The notes under the pieces were generated by a model. That model was not told where the DNA came from. It saw nothing but the letters and a program-made list of their open reading frames with translations, and ran no database searches. Shown one piece after another: positions 41,401 to 48,470 of a stretch of DNA of 64,000 nucleotides. The DNA is from Owenia fusiformis (lineage: Eukaryota; Annelida; Polychaeta; Sabellida; Oweniidae), in contig CAIIXF020000009.1 of assembly GCA_903813345.2 (NCBI GenBank), positions 36,323,759 through 36,387,758 of the forward strand, read 5' to 3'. Each line of letters opens with the position of its first letter. The stretch's first letter is position 1. Position numbers and translations under genes: made by a program.

Positions 41401-42927
41401 GATAGGAAAAATTGCAATCACCCAAGTGTCAAACCTATTGTTATTATTTCAGGAAGGGGAAGTTGCAATCATCCAAGTGTCAAACCTATTGTTATTATTC
41501 CAAGAAGGGAAAGTTGAAACCATCCAAGTGTCAAACCTGTTGTTTATTTCAGGAAGAAAAAGTTACAATCATCCAAGTGTCAAACCTATTGTTATTATTC
41601 CAGGAAGGGAAAGTTGCAAGCATCCAAGTGTCAAACCTATTGTTATTATTTAAGGAAGGGAACGTTGCAATCATCCAAGTGTCAAACCTATTGTTATTAT
41701 TCCAGGAAGGGAAAGTTGCAATCATCCAAGTGTCAAACCTATTGTTATTATTCCAGGAAGGGAAAGTTACATACAATCATCCAAGTGTCAAACCTATTGT
41801 TATTATTTCAGGAAGGTAAAGTTGCAATCATCCAAGTGTCAAACCTATTGTTGTTTATTACAGGAAGGGAAAGTTGCAATCACCCAGGTGTCAAACCAAT
41901 TGTTATTATTTTAGGAAGGGAAAGTTGCAATCAAAGGTATATAACCCTTACCCTATTGTTATTATTATTTTAGGAAGGGAAAGTCGCAACCATCCAAGTG
42001 TCAAACCTGAAAATGAGAAATATATACATGATTTAAAAAAAAAAAGTGTCAAACCTGTTGTTTATAATTTCAGGATGGGAAAGTTGCAATCACCCAGGTG
42101 TCAAATCTATTGTTGTGCATCTATGCTAAGTCATCAGTTGGGTTTGGAATGCTGAAAGCGAAGGTAAGCAAAAAGAATAAATCAGACAATTGCTTAATGT
42201 AGTTATTCCCTTACGCTTTGCAGTTTTCATTTCATACCAAAGGCACAATAATAAGAGAATAGATGGAAACATTGAATAGGATTACGTAATTATCCCACCG
42301 AACGAAGTTCGAGGTTCGAGGGGGATATAGAGAAGCCGTCCATCCGTCTGTTCGTCCGTCCGTCCGTGTGTTTCGGGCGATAACTCCAATACCGTTTGAC
42401 AGATTTGGTTCAAATTTTATAGGCTTATGCCTTATGAGTGTAGGACCTCTACCCGAGAAGGAATTTTCAATATGGCCGCTCAATTCAAATTGGCCGCCAT
42501 TTTTCGTAAAAAATGTAATTGTTGATAACTCAAATACAAGTTGACGGATTTGGTTCAAATTTTATATGCTGATGCCTAGGGACAAAGGAGTTTCGCACAA
42601 AAAGAGATTTTCAAGATGGCTGCTTAATTTTAATGTTTTGTTCGGTGGGATTTGCTACTCCATGGAGTTGCTGTTTTTCTAGTTTGTTTCTTTAACAAGT
42701 TAAATGTGAATATTTCTTAATTTAATGTAAGTCTTAAAGTGATTGGAAATCAATCATTTTATATCAGTCATTCAATCAGAAATCATTTCATTCGTAATTG
42801 TGAACAATACCCCTATTATGCAATCGCTCCTTAAAACTAACCTTCAAAAAATTGTTTTTCTTTTTTCCAGTTAGATGCACTTTCATCATATCTAGAGGAA
42901 CCACTGACACAAGTTGCTGCTTCTTGA
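32392..42927 (+). CDS. LAMTOR2: LAMTOR2 (Ragulator subunit p14/ROBLD3), complete, four exons
   Basis: Exons 32392-32459, 33856-34018, 42074-42163 and 42871-42927 give 125 codons plus stop, exactly the human length. The protein starts [20 protein letters not shown], continues [48 protein letters not shown], and ends [12 protein letters not shown], near-identical to vertebrate p14. LAMTOR2 is a roadblock-fold subunit that pairs with LAMTOR3 in Ragulator on late endosomes and lysosomes, anchoring Rag GTPases for mTORC1 and the MP1-MEK scaffold (family knowledge). Phase is consistent at each junction (2, 0, 0). Intron 2 is 8 kb and ends in a tandem array derived from exon 3. Divergent from ECD, sharing a 159-bp promoter. 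Confidence 0.98.
32645..33222. mobile_element. GGTATGG-repeat fold-back element in LAMTOR2 intron 1
   Basis: Ends tctcccggggggtccacttt and, inverted, gaaccccccggggggtc. Further pairing runs through TATATAAA..GACGGGG. Between them the motif ggtatgg(c/g)a recurs more than ten times, including three near-identical 31-bp units around 32970-33085. ORFs on both strands here are repeat artefacts. I recall similar CCGGGGGG/GGTATGG elements from other marine invertebrates but cannot check this. Confidence 0.75.
33235..33855. other. Rest of LAMTOR2 intron 1
   Basis: 33235-33400 has an open minus-strand frame without a recognised product. 33405-33515 repeats the arm of the TIR element at 30318-30450 (tctacttaccagtatgttct, then atgtcatcc). 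The remainder is plain AT-rich intron. Confidence 0.5.
33856..34018 (+). CDS. LAMTOR2: LAMTOR2 exon 2
   Basis: Acceptor tttgcAG, donor GTAAGG. It encodes [20 protein letters not shown] through [14 protein letters not shown], the roadblock core, and ends in phase 0. Confidence 0.97.
34205..34450 (-). mobile_element. CCAAC-rich MITE, two inverted copies
   Basis: Two successive reverse-oriented copies, each ending caggtggtgacattttgcat (34290-34310 and 34430-34450), with TTGGTGGGTGGTG-type sequence before them. Both match the forward copies at 19565 and 52945. Confidence 0.65.
34650..34770 (-). mobile_element. Diverged relic of the 9-bp-TSD promoter-bearing element
   Basis: Minus-strand sequence contains ctgattggctcagtgtgttc, gaaagagtgaagacgaagct and atcttttaagaag, matching the 3' third of 17394-17771, including its CCAAT box. 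The TATA part is decayed. Confidence 0.65.
35464..36545 (+). pseudogene. 5'-truncated, dead LINE (non-LTR retrotransposon) 3' end
   Basis: Plus-strand translation from about 35470 reads [45 protein letters not shown], stop, then [20 protein letters not shown], the post-RT region of jockey/CR1-type LINE ORF2. After a frameshift near 35985, a 165-codon frame ends with [20 protein letters not shown], the C-terminal CxxC..H..C knuckle of such elements. Defects are a TGA at 35659-35661 (probable CGA decay) and the frameshift. The element ends at about 36430, with a 3' tail of ATACA repeats near 36520-36542. The RT catalytic core is absent. It sits in the sense orientation in LAMTOR2 intron 2. Confidence 0.85.
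36701..36819 (+). mobile_element. Short retroposed poly(A) insertion with 12-bp TSD
   Basis: gtcctaaggatt occurs at 36701-36712 and again at 36808-36819. Between them are ~80 bases ending with AATAAA (36778-36783), ATTTATGTAT and an A15 run. This is a hallmark LINE-mobilised insertion, probably a 5'-truncated mRNA 3' end. The parent transcript is unknown; the oligo(T)8 inside may be original. Confidence 0.85.
36879..37550 (-). CDS. Sarcoplasmic calcium-binding protein-like EF-hand protein, single exon, nested in LAMTOR2 intron 2
   Basis: A 223-codon minus-strand ORF from the ATG at 37550 ([12 protein letters not shown]); the frame stays open farther upstream but without a better ATG. EF-hand loops are at residues 20-31 ([12 protein letters not shown]), 121-132 ([12 protein letters not shown], imperfect) and 155-166 ([12 protein letters not shown], canonical), with a degenerate second site near 75-90. 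The closing [16 protein letters not shown] resembles the end of invertebrate sarcoplasmic calcium-binding proteins (usually about 175-195 aa), followed here by about 33 extra residues with four Cys/His pairs. The family buffers cytosolic calcium. No introns and no premature stops, antisense to its host gene. It may be an old retrocopy or the last exon of a longer gene. No minus-strand poly(T) TSD signature was seen. Confidence 0.75.
   Translation of the reverse strand: MTEGSSFWREKMSIVFRMLDQTGDGFLQKSDFFNLLDRIENSYLQLGRKMGKPRRNGLKFIFIDIMWNTIITAGKGDAPDHQVSKDGFTNALLSYFSKKEYKDYLNAAILHSAEHLYDILDSDQEGGIGVEKYKYFLEIFGMNCSLPENGFEAVDSDGTGEISKYEFIEAYTDFWMNQDGGSGSFLFGKLGPGATVKTYDRIGTVDHTCTCATDLGVHCMATH
37700..38340. 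other. LAMTOR2 intron 2 segment upstream of the EF-hand ORF
   Basis: AT-rich. I see no repeat family or coding exon. If the EF-hand gene is active, its promoter or a 5' exon should lie here. Confidence 0.4.
38371..38400. repeat. GGGCGGGC microsatellite
   Basis: A run of gggc/ggc units at the start of the triplicated block, the inverse of the GTCCGTCC tract in the element at 42292. Confidence 0.85.
38412..38930. repeat. Tandem repeat, ~162 bp unit, just over three copies
   Basis: tgtctacagg recurs at 38420, 38581, 38743 and 38905 (spacing 161, 162, 162). Units share gtttccagccaaaccatttg, aggattcatctgaaattttc and tagtttttgggcattctggg at more than 95 percent by eye, so the expansion is recent. 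A short motif, aggtacgatattgt, brackets the wider block (38351 and 39562). Confidence 0.92.
38966..39500. mobile_element. TIR element with ~85-bp arms
   Basis: agctcacactggaatagcct, then gattacggtaaagtcagata, ccgttgtcacaaatggcgga at the left recur inverted at 39416-39500. The middle has no useful ORF. It is probably inserted within the larger block bounded by the aggtacgatattgt motifs. Confidence 0.85.
40296..40340. repeat. Palindrome TAATACAGAATxxxTCGAATCATGATTCGA
   Basis: A perfect 16-bp centre (tcgaatcatgattcga) with partly paired flanks (taatacagaat / attccgtatta). Confidence 0.7.
40450..40775 (+). mobile_element. tRNA-derived SINE
   Basis: A Pol III box A is visible (ttggcctagtggttaaggc, about 40457) and a box B (gggttcaaaccc, about 40528). 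A ~20-base insertion between them makes the tRNA-like head longer than a true tRNA. A ~210-bp tRNA-unrelated body follows, ending in a short AT dinucleotide tail (about 40760-40775). It is preceded by a GGTATA-rich run. Parent tRNA not determined. Confidence 0.75.
40780..41400. other. LAMTOR2 intron 2, plain segment
   Basis: AT-rich sequence. A weak similarity (agaaaagatatttcactttt) to 48125-48170 hints at an old shared repeat. No gene. Confidence 0.4.
41406..42073 (+). repeat. Exon-derived minisatellite: ~12 tandem copies of LAMTOR2 exon 3 acceptor plus exon start
   Basis: Units begin at 41406, 41453, 41504, 41553, 41604, 41655, 41706, 41757, 41812, 41864, 41915 and 41974. Most are 51 bp (range 47-59, the last degraded to 100). 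The unit is gaagggaaagttgcaatcat, ccaagtgtcaaacctattgt, tattattccag. The first ~40 bases are homologous to the start of exon 3 (42074), and the last ~11 imitate the intron end with its AG. Because 51 is a multiple of three, runs of units stay open and read [17 protein letters not shown] repeatedly. Only the array's last unit is followed by the intact exon with its donor. This is the array's origin by position and sequence; function is unknown. Confidence 0.95.
42074..42163 (+). CDS. LAMTOR2: LAMTOR2 exon 3
   Basis: Acceptor aatttcAG, donor GTAAGC. It encodes [20 protein letters not shown] then [10 protein letters not shown]. Its first ~40 bases are the parent of the tandem array immediately upstream. 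It starts with Asp where the array units and the vertebrate protein have Glu. Confidence 0.97.
42292..42652. mobile_element. TIR element with GTCCGTCC tract in LAMTOR2 intron 3
   Basis: Ends tatcccaccgaacgaagttc and gttttgttcggtgggat are inverted. It contains cgtccgtccgtccgtgtg and two internal copies of acagatttggttcaaatttt, about 140 bp apart. No coding capacity. Confidence 0.8.
42871..42927 (+). CDS. LAMTOR2: LAMTOR2 exon 4 (stop codon)
   Basis: Acceptor tttccAG. It encodes [18 protein letters not shown] and the TGA at 42925-42927. Confidence 0.97.
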   Translation, partial: LDALSSYLEEPLTQVAAS

Positions 42928-45093
42928 TACAAGACAGTAGAGACATCTTTATTTGCCAGAGACAGTTAATCATGTATATAGACTGTATATAAATTATTTT
43001 GAAATCATGATAAAAGGACTAAATGTGATGATTAAAATGGAATCATTCATATGTACACAGTACAGTGTATACTCTATGGATATAAGATATTAAAGAAAAG
43101 CAATATTTTATCAAGGAAGAATAGTATTTGAATTGTGTTTTCTTTTTAATTCTGTATCTATCCTCGAGTGCAATATCCACTCTCTTGAAAGCCCATGATT
43201 TTACCCTATAAATAGCAGATGATGTTGTATTGAAAACTGGACATTATTGCGCCATATATAGAATTAATACACCTCTTGATCTAATCCACACTATATTCAT
43301 ATTATACATTAAAACTAGGTTCCATGAAGCAGCTTCACAAGAAGTTTCAGATGACGAGCCCAACTAGATGCACTTTTATGAGCGTTACAAGATTTGCTCT
43401 AAATACTTGTTCATCCCTTTGCAAGCACACCTGGATTCTACGCAAAAAAATACTACCTTCTTTTTGTGACATAACTTTGTAATCCTAAGTGGGGAAGAAA
43501 GTCCAATAAATTAATTACAAAATGATATAGTTGTCATTGATAAAATCATTATAACTTATTTCCAAAATTATGTTACAAAAGGTGTGTCATTTGTCGTGTA
43601 GAATCCAGGTGCGCCAGCAAAGGAATAGACGACACATCTGGTCATAAATCTGCTGGTTGGGCTAGTCATCTGAAACTTCTTGTGGAGTTGCACCATGGAT
43701 GCTAATTTAATGTGCCAAAAAACAAATTAGAATCTTTGCCGACATAAAAATTATGAAACATTATGTGGGTGGGTGGCATTTTTGTGTAATGCGATTTCAT
43801 AATCAATGAAAAGCATTGGTGGTTATGCAGGTTAAAAGATCAAACCTTGTAGAGAACCATTGAAAAAAATTCTGGACGAATTTCATTCTATTGTAACAAT
43901 GTGATGCACTCATGTCTTGTTTCAGTTTTGAATTTGACCTTCCACCCTCCCTCATTCAAAGGATACAAGACAATTGTGTTGAAAATCACCCACAATTCAT
44001 TGAACCCAATGAGTTTAACTGTTTGAATTTTGGATGTATCTAAAATTGTGAATATTGAAGATTGCCAATACTGTATCTTCTTTCTGATTTGTTTCCTTGA
44101 AAATTTGAAATGGCCACCCTAACCTTGTATTGGTGGGAATTTTGAGATTTCACTGAAGAATGCTTTTCTGTTTGCAAATCAAAGCTTTTTAACAGTAGTT
44201 TGTAAAGTAATACTTTGACACAATTACTAAAAGTCATGGATTCTTGTTTGTTAAGATGGAGTTGCTGTTTCAATGTTTATTTTTGGTACTTGGGGCAGTA
44301 TTGCATTCATACAGTTCATGTTGCCTGGTTCACGTTGAATTAATTTAATGATACCCTCTATTTAATATTTGGCAAGACTCTCCCCCCAAACACACCCCAG
44401 ACCCAATTTGGATCCTTACTACGCTGACACCATTGTCATTCTTAATATCCTTAGTGCAAAGTTATTGTGACTAGGTTGTTGTTAACTAGTTGTTTAGATT
44501 TATTTATTAGCTGCAATTGGGAAACTAACAATGGCCTCACAATGTAAATACAGATTCACAGACCTTTTAAGTTATTAGGAGAATGTAAATATGTTTTATG
44601 GCAATTTAACAAAAGGTATATGAATCTTATGATGTTTAAACTGCTGTGTAACTACAGAGTCAAAAGAAATGCTGTGTACTTTAGATCTTTTTACATTTTT
44701 TTATTGACTGGGCAATTCAACTGATTTGTGAAGTTGCATTTAAGGTTAATAGTAGCTTGGACAAAATAGTATGATGGAACAAAGTTTATAAAGAATTTTA
44801 AAATAATTATATATACCTGACAATCTGGTCAAATTATCTTAAAAAACCTGATGAATGAAAATGCTTTATTTGCATATCTCATTTTCATTTTTCACAAAGT
44901 CAGAAAATAAGTTTCAATCAATGTTTTGAAAGAATTCAACTTTTTGTGTTCTGGCTACTAATAAACTCCTGAGTTGATATTTGATATGGTGTCACATTTT
45001 TGATGCAATTATATGCCAAGAATACGACTTAGAAAATTGCTGTTTGAATTTTATGTAGCATGTGAAGGATTTCTTGGAATCAGCTGGGAGAAC
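42928..45093. other. LAMTOR2 3' flank and intergenic region
   Basis: The first ~200 bases are the probable LAMTOR2 3' UTR; no canonical AATAAA is close. A fold-back MITE (43321-43699) follows. The rest, up to the Ly6 gene, has no recognised feature. Confidence 0.5.
43321..43699. mobile_element. Fold-back MITE with ~130-bp arms
   Basis: tccatgaagcagcttcacaa, gaagtttcagatgacgagcc and cacctggattctac at the left return inverted as gtagaatccaggtg, gttgggctagtcatctgaaa and cttcttgtggagttgcacca, then tgga. Confidence 0.88.
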
Positions 45094-45172
45094 ATGTTGT
45101 TTGTACAAATGATACTAGCTGTGTTTGTATTAATCAGTATTGGAGTTGGAACAGTGTATCAGGTGTCTGCAA
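45094..45172 (+). CDS. Ly6 gene exon 1 (signal peptide)
   Basis: Encodes MLFVQMILAVFVLISIGVGT then VYQVSA. Donor GTGAGT. Phase 1. Confidence 0.8.
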
Positions 45173-46664
45173 GTGAGTATGTTTTGAAAAATTGTGTTTG
45201 CTGCTGATAAATTATTGTTCCCAATATCACACACATGTCAACATCAATTTGAATAAGTTTTATTTTATTATTTTATTTATTGTTTACTGGTTTAATCTCT
45301 CAGTAAACAAACAGTTTCTAATTTCAACATATGTGAATATTTTATGACTTGAAATAGAGTATTCCTATTATTTTTACTCATTCTAATTTTGAAATATGTT
45401 TCACATACATGGAATTGAAATCGTTGTTTCATTTTATGAACACGTTGATTGACGCATTGTATGTCATTTATGAAGATGAAGGCTCTGATTTTAGAATATA
45501 TCATCAATATTTTTACCACAATATTTCTTATCAAATATCATTAAGCCTATCCATTTCGAATGAGAAAATAAATACTCATTTAACACTTATTTAAGATATA
45601 CAATTGGATTATCCTGCAGGCTACCCCAATTTGTACACTTTAGTCCTAAATGATGAGATTTCTATAATCCTTTCTTTATTCATTTTAGACACTATGGCTC
45701 AAAATAATAGTGGAACCCATGTTGGCATCAATTGTTTCCAATGTCATAATTATGATGGCATTGACATAATGAGCCCTGGGAATGAATCATTCACAATGTC
45801 CTGTTCGGATGAGTTTACATTGAGTAACACAAGCTCTTACACAAGTTCAGGGAAAACCTGTGTCACCTGCTTGAAGATATGGGAAGAGGTTGGCGATGAT
45901 GGAGACTATAGTATGTATTTTATGATGCAATCTAGACTTGACTATGTACTATTTTATCGCCATCAAAAATCTGTGATAAATAGATAGCCTCCATTTTTCT
46001 GTTACTGATGTTTGGAATTAAGTTATTGGCATTTAGCATATGTAACAAATTGTTATACTTTTGCAGCCATTTACCAGGTTGTCACATTTTTTTAAAAATT
46101 GGATGTAGAGAAATTAAATCTTTCTTAGAAATAATTAACTTAGTAAAATTGAACCTTACCCACAAGGTATGTTACAATGGGATTATTAATTCATTGCAAT
46201 TAAAGGTATTAATGGCATTGTGATGCAGATTATACATATTTTTTACTTACCTATTTGAGATCTATGCTTTTGTAATAATCTGATAATGTCACTCATTTAA
46301 ATATTAATAATTGGTACATCCATTATCATGACAAAACCATTATCATGACAGTTAAAAAGTACATGTATATAATAGAATTATCAGATATATGAAAAATATA
46401 AGGAAAATGTTGGTTTTGAACACATGATACATTATTTTCAATTACTGATACTAATCTATTATATGTTAACTTTCTGTTTCAGAAATAACTCGTAGATGCT
46501 CATCTGAGGCTATGTCAGATGGTTGCCAAGTAACAGGAATGTGGGGTCAGGAAAAGAAATGCTACTGCAGCACAGACTATTGTAACCATGGCAACCAGGT
46601 TATCAGGGATACCTTCTTGGTTGTCATGACAACTGGATATATGATGATGACTTCCTATTTGTAG
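45094..46664 (+). CDS. Ly6/uPAR three-finger protein with signal peptide and GPI-type tail, three exons
   Basis: Exons 45094-45172, 45689-45910 and 46483-46664 give 160 codons plus TAG with matching phase-1 junctions. The N-terminus MLFVQMILAVFVLISIGVGT is a signal peptide, probably cleaved after QVSA. The mature part has ten Cys: NCFQCH at the front, two more pairs, and KCYCSTDYCN at the end, the Ly6/uPAR closing signature. A hydrophobic C-tail (FLVVMTTGYMMMTSYL) follows, as in GPI-anchored members. Several N-glycosylation sequons (NNS, NES, NTS) lie in exon 2. An in-frame upstream ATG at 45013 would bury the signal peptide, so 45094 is preferred. Arrangement recalls the Quiver/Sleepless-type branch, but the exact orthologue is not clear. 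Confidence 0.88.
45689..45910 (+). CDS. Ly6 gene exon 2
   Basis: Acceptor attttAG, donor GTATGT. It carries the first five Cys (NCFQCH, MSCSDE, KTCVTCLKIWE). Confidence 0.88.
46483..46664 (+). CDS. Ly6 gene exon 3 (stop codon)
   Basis: Acceptor gtttcAG. It encodes KITRRCSSEAMSDGC, KKCYCSTDYCNHG and the hydrophobic tail, with TAG at 46662-46664. Confidence 0.88.
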
Positions 46665-47372
46665 ATACAAATAGATATGTTACCATGGCAACAAATTTTG
46701 TTGATTTGAATAGATTGGTTGTAATACAGCAATAACTTGAGAAGAAACTTTCTAAGCAATGGTCATGTTAACTGCTTGGAACTCATTTAATAGACACATA
46801 AAAGAAAGTCTTTTGATTTTAGACAATTTCTATTATGCATATTCAAATGTTAGGCAATATTTGTTACCAAACTAACATGCTTAATATATTCATATGGAAG
46901 GATGGAAAAAATATCTGGAAATATATGTTTGTTAAAACTTTTACAGTAAACACCTTCAGATGGGTATTTTGGAATTTTTCATATTTAGCGAGGCTAAATG
47001 TCTACTACTAGTCTTCAGATTTTAGGAAACACAGTATTTGCTAACAGTCTTCAGATTGACATGATCCAATACTATTGTCTTGGCAGTTGGCATTGTCTAT
47101 AGAATTAAAAAACAAGATTTATTTGTGATGTGATTTTATACACTAAGACTAATTGATAACCCAATTGCTACAATTAGTTGTGTAAATGTCAATATTTTGA
47201 TCTTAAAATTATATCACTTACAGACCAAATACCATCATAGAACTCTGTATATCTGACATCTAAAGAAACAACAGGATGAAGTATATAATAAATATATATG
47301 TTTTTTGTGTACATTATTTCATGTAGAAACTATTTATCTACTATATCATGTGTATATAAGTTGGTTTTAATT

Positions 47373-47396
47373 AATAAAAACACAAAAAGAAATAAA
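47373..47396 (+). terminator. Poly(A) signals of the Ly6 gene
   Basis: Two AATAAA hexamers (47373-47378 and 47391-47396), with a GT/T-rich stretch just downstream (ttgagttttgtatgt). They are about 0.7 kb after the stop codon and are the first good candidates. Confidence 0.6.
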
Positions 47397-47590
47397 ATAT
47401 ATTGAGTTTTGTATGTCTCACTTCTAATCACATACAAATGTTCATATCCTTATGTATTTAAAAAGTATTTGCCCAATAATTTTGTACCATGTAAAAGTCG
47501 TTATGTGCAAAACATGTACAGAATCTTTTTGCTCAGAATTCCTATTTCAGGATACACTAAAAAATTCCCCTGGATTTGAATATTTAATAC

Positions 47591-47979
47591 AGTCAAAACA
47601 GTAATGTTTGTGAGTACTTTGAATTTAAAAAATAAGCAATCAAATGACCATATTGAAACAGTTTATGTAAAAATAGAAACATTTATATTTATCCTAACTT
47701 TTGTATATTTTAGTTTGTTTTCTAGTTTAGCTATCATATCTGTGTCCTCTTATATTTTGATACTTCTCTGCCATGTTATTTTCGGGAAAATTAACATGGC
47801 TGAAACTCCCTAAATTACAAAAGGCTACAGATTTACTGCACACTATACATTACTATCTGAAATATACAAAAGTTAGGATAGATATAAATGTTTCTATTTT
47901 TACATAAACTGTTTCAATATGGTAATTTGATTGCTTATTTTTTAAATTCAAAGTACTCACAAACATTACTGTTTTGACT
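47591..47979. mobile_element. MITE with ~105-bp terminal inverted repeats
   Basis: agtcaaaacagtaatgtttg, tgagtactttgaatttaaaa through tcctaacttttgtatat at the left pairs with the inverted sequence at 47868-47979. The 160-bp core (ctctgccatgttattttc..taacatggctgaaa) recurs in another element at 63627-63845. Confidence 0.9.
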
Positions 47980-48384
47980 ATAGATTCAATGGATCAATTT
48001 AAAATAACCTTTTTGAGTTTTTTGATAATTATACCATTTAAAATGTGTTCAGAAAAAGTGAATAAATAAACCATAATATCTGTTCAAATATATAAATAGC
48101 CGATATATTTGTCTCTGATTCAACATAAGAAAAGGTATTTCACTTTTCATGATTTTTTGCTCAATGGGAAATCTTCACCTAGATTATATACACATTTTCA
48201 AAGAATGGTAAGTAAAGTAAGGCTGTAGTACTAATACTTATTACTACAGTTACATACTAAAACAAAATATGGTTACAAAATCTGAATGACAATATCTAAT
48301 CTCTAATGGGGGGCCTCTAATGATCCGTTGCCTTTGTGTGAATCGTGAAAAGCGAACATGAAATTCAAAGACGTTCGTGTAAAT

Positions 48385-48431
48385 AGTACATCATTGGTCC
48401 AATAGACGTTCGGTATTTTAACGCAAACAAA
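48385..48431 (+). promoter_or_regulatory. PFDN1 proximal promoter
   Basis: A back-to-back CCAAT pair, ATTGGTCCAAT (48393-48403), lies 29 bases before the start codon. The ATG is in a favourable AAAATGGC context. No TATA box. Confidence 0.5.
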
Positions 48432-48470
48432 ATGGCAGGCCAAATCTCGGTTGACATGGAACTGAAAAAG
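48432..48470 (+). CDS. PFDN1: PFDN1 exon 1
   Basis: Encodes MAGQISVDMELKK. The donor GTAAAC leaves phase 0. Only 13 codons. Confidence 0.93.

Larger units (their letters stand above)
46665..48431. other. Ly6 3' UTR, intergenic region and PFDN1 5' flank
   Basis: Probable Ly6 3' UTR to about 47400, then a MITE (47591-47979), then AT-rich sequence up to the PFDN1 promoter. Confidence 0.5.

Noticed and set aside
41312-41973. Long plus-strand ORFs of 113-135 codons with a repeated 17-residue peptide
   Set aside because: They are translations of the exon 3-derived minisatellite; no independent start, promoter or donor. Reported as the repeat and finding instead.
45013-45093. Upstream in-frame ATG for the Ly6 gene
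   Set aside because: It would put 27 residues with charged and Cys content before the signal peptide; the downstream ATG at 45094 gives a normal signal sequence.
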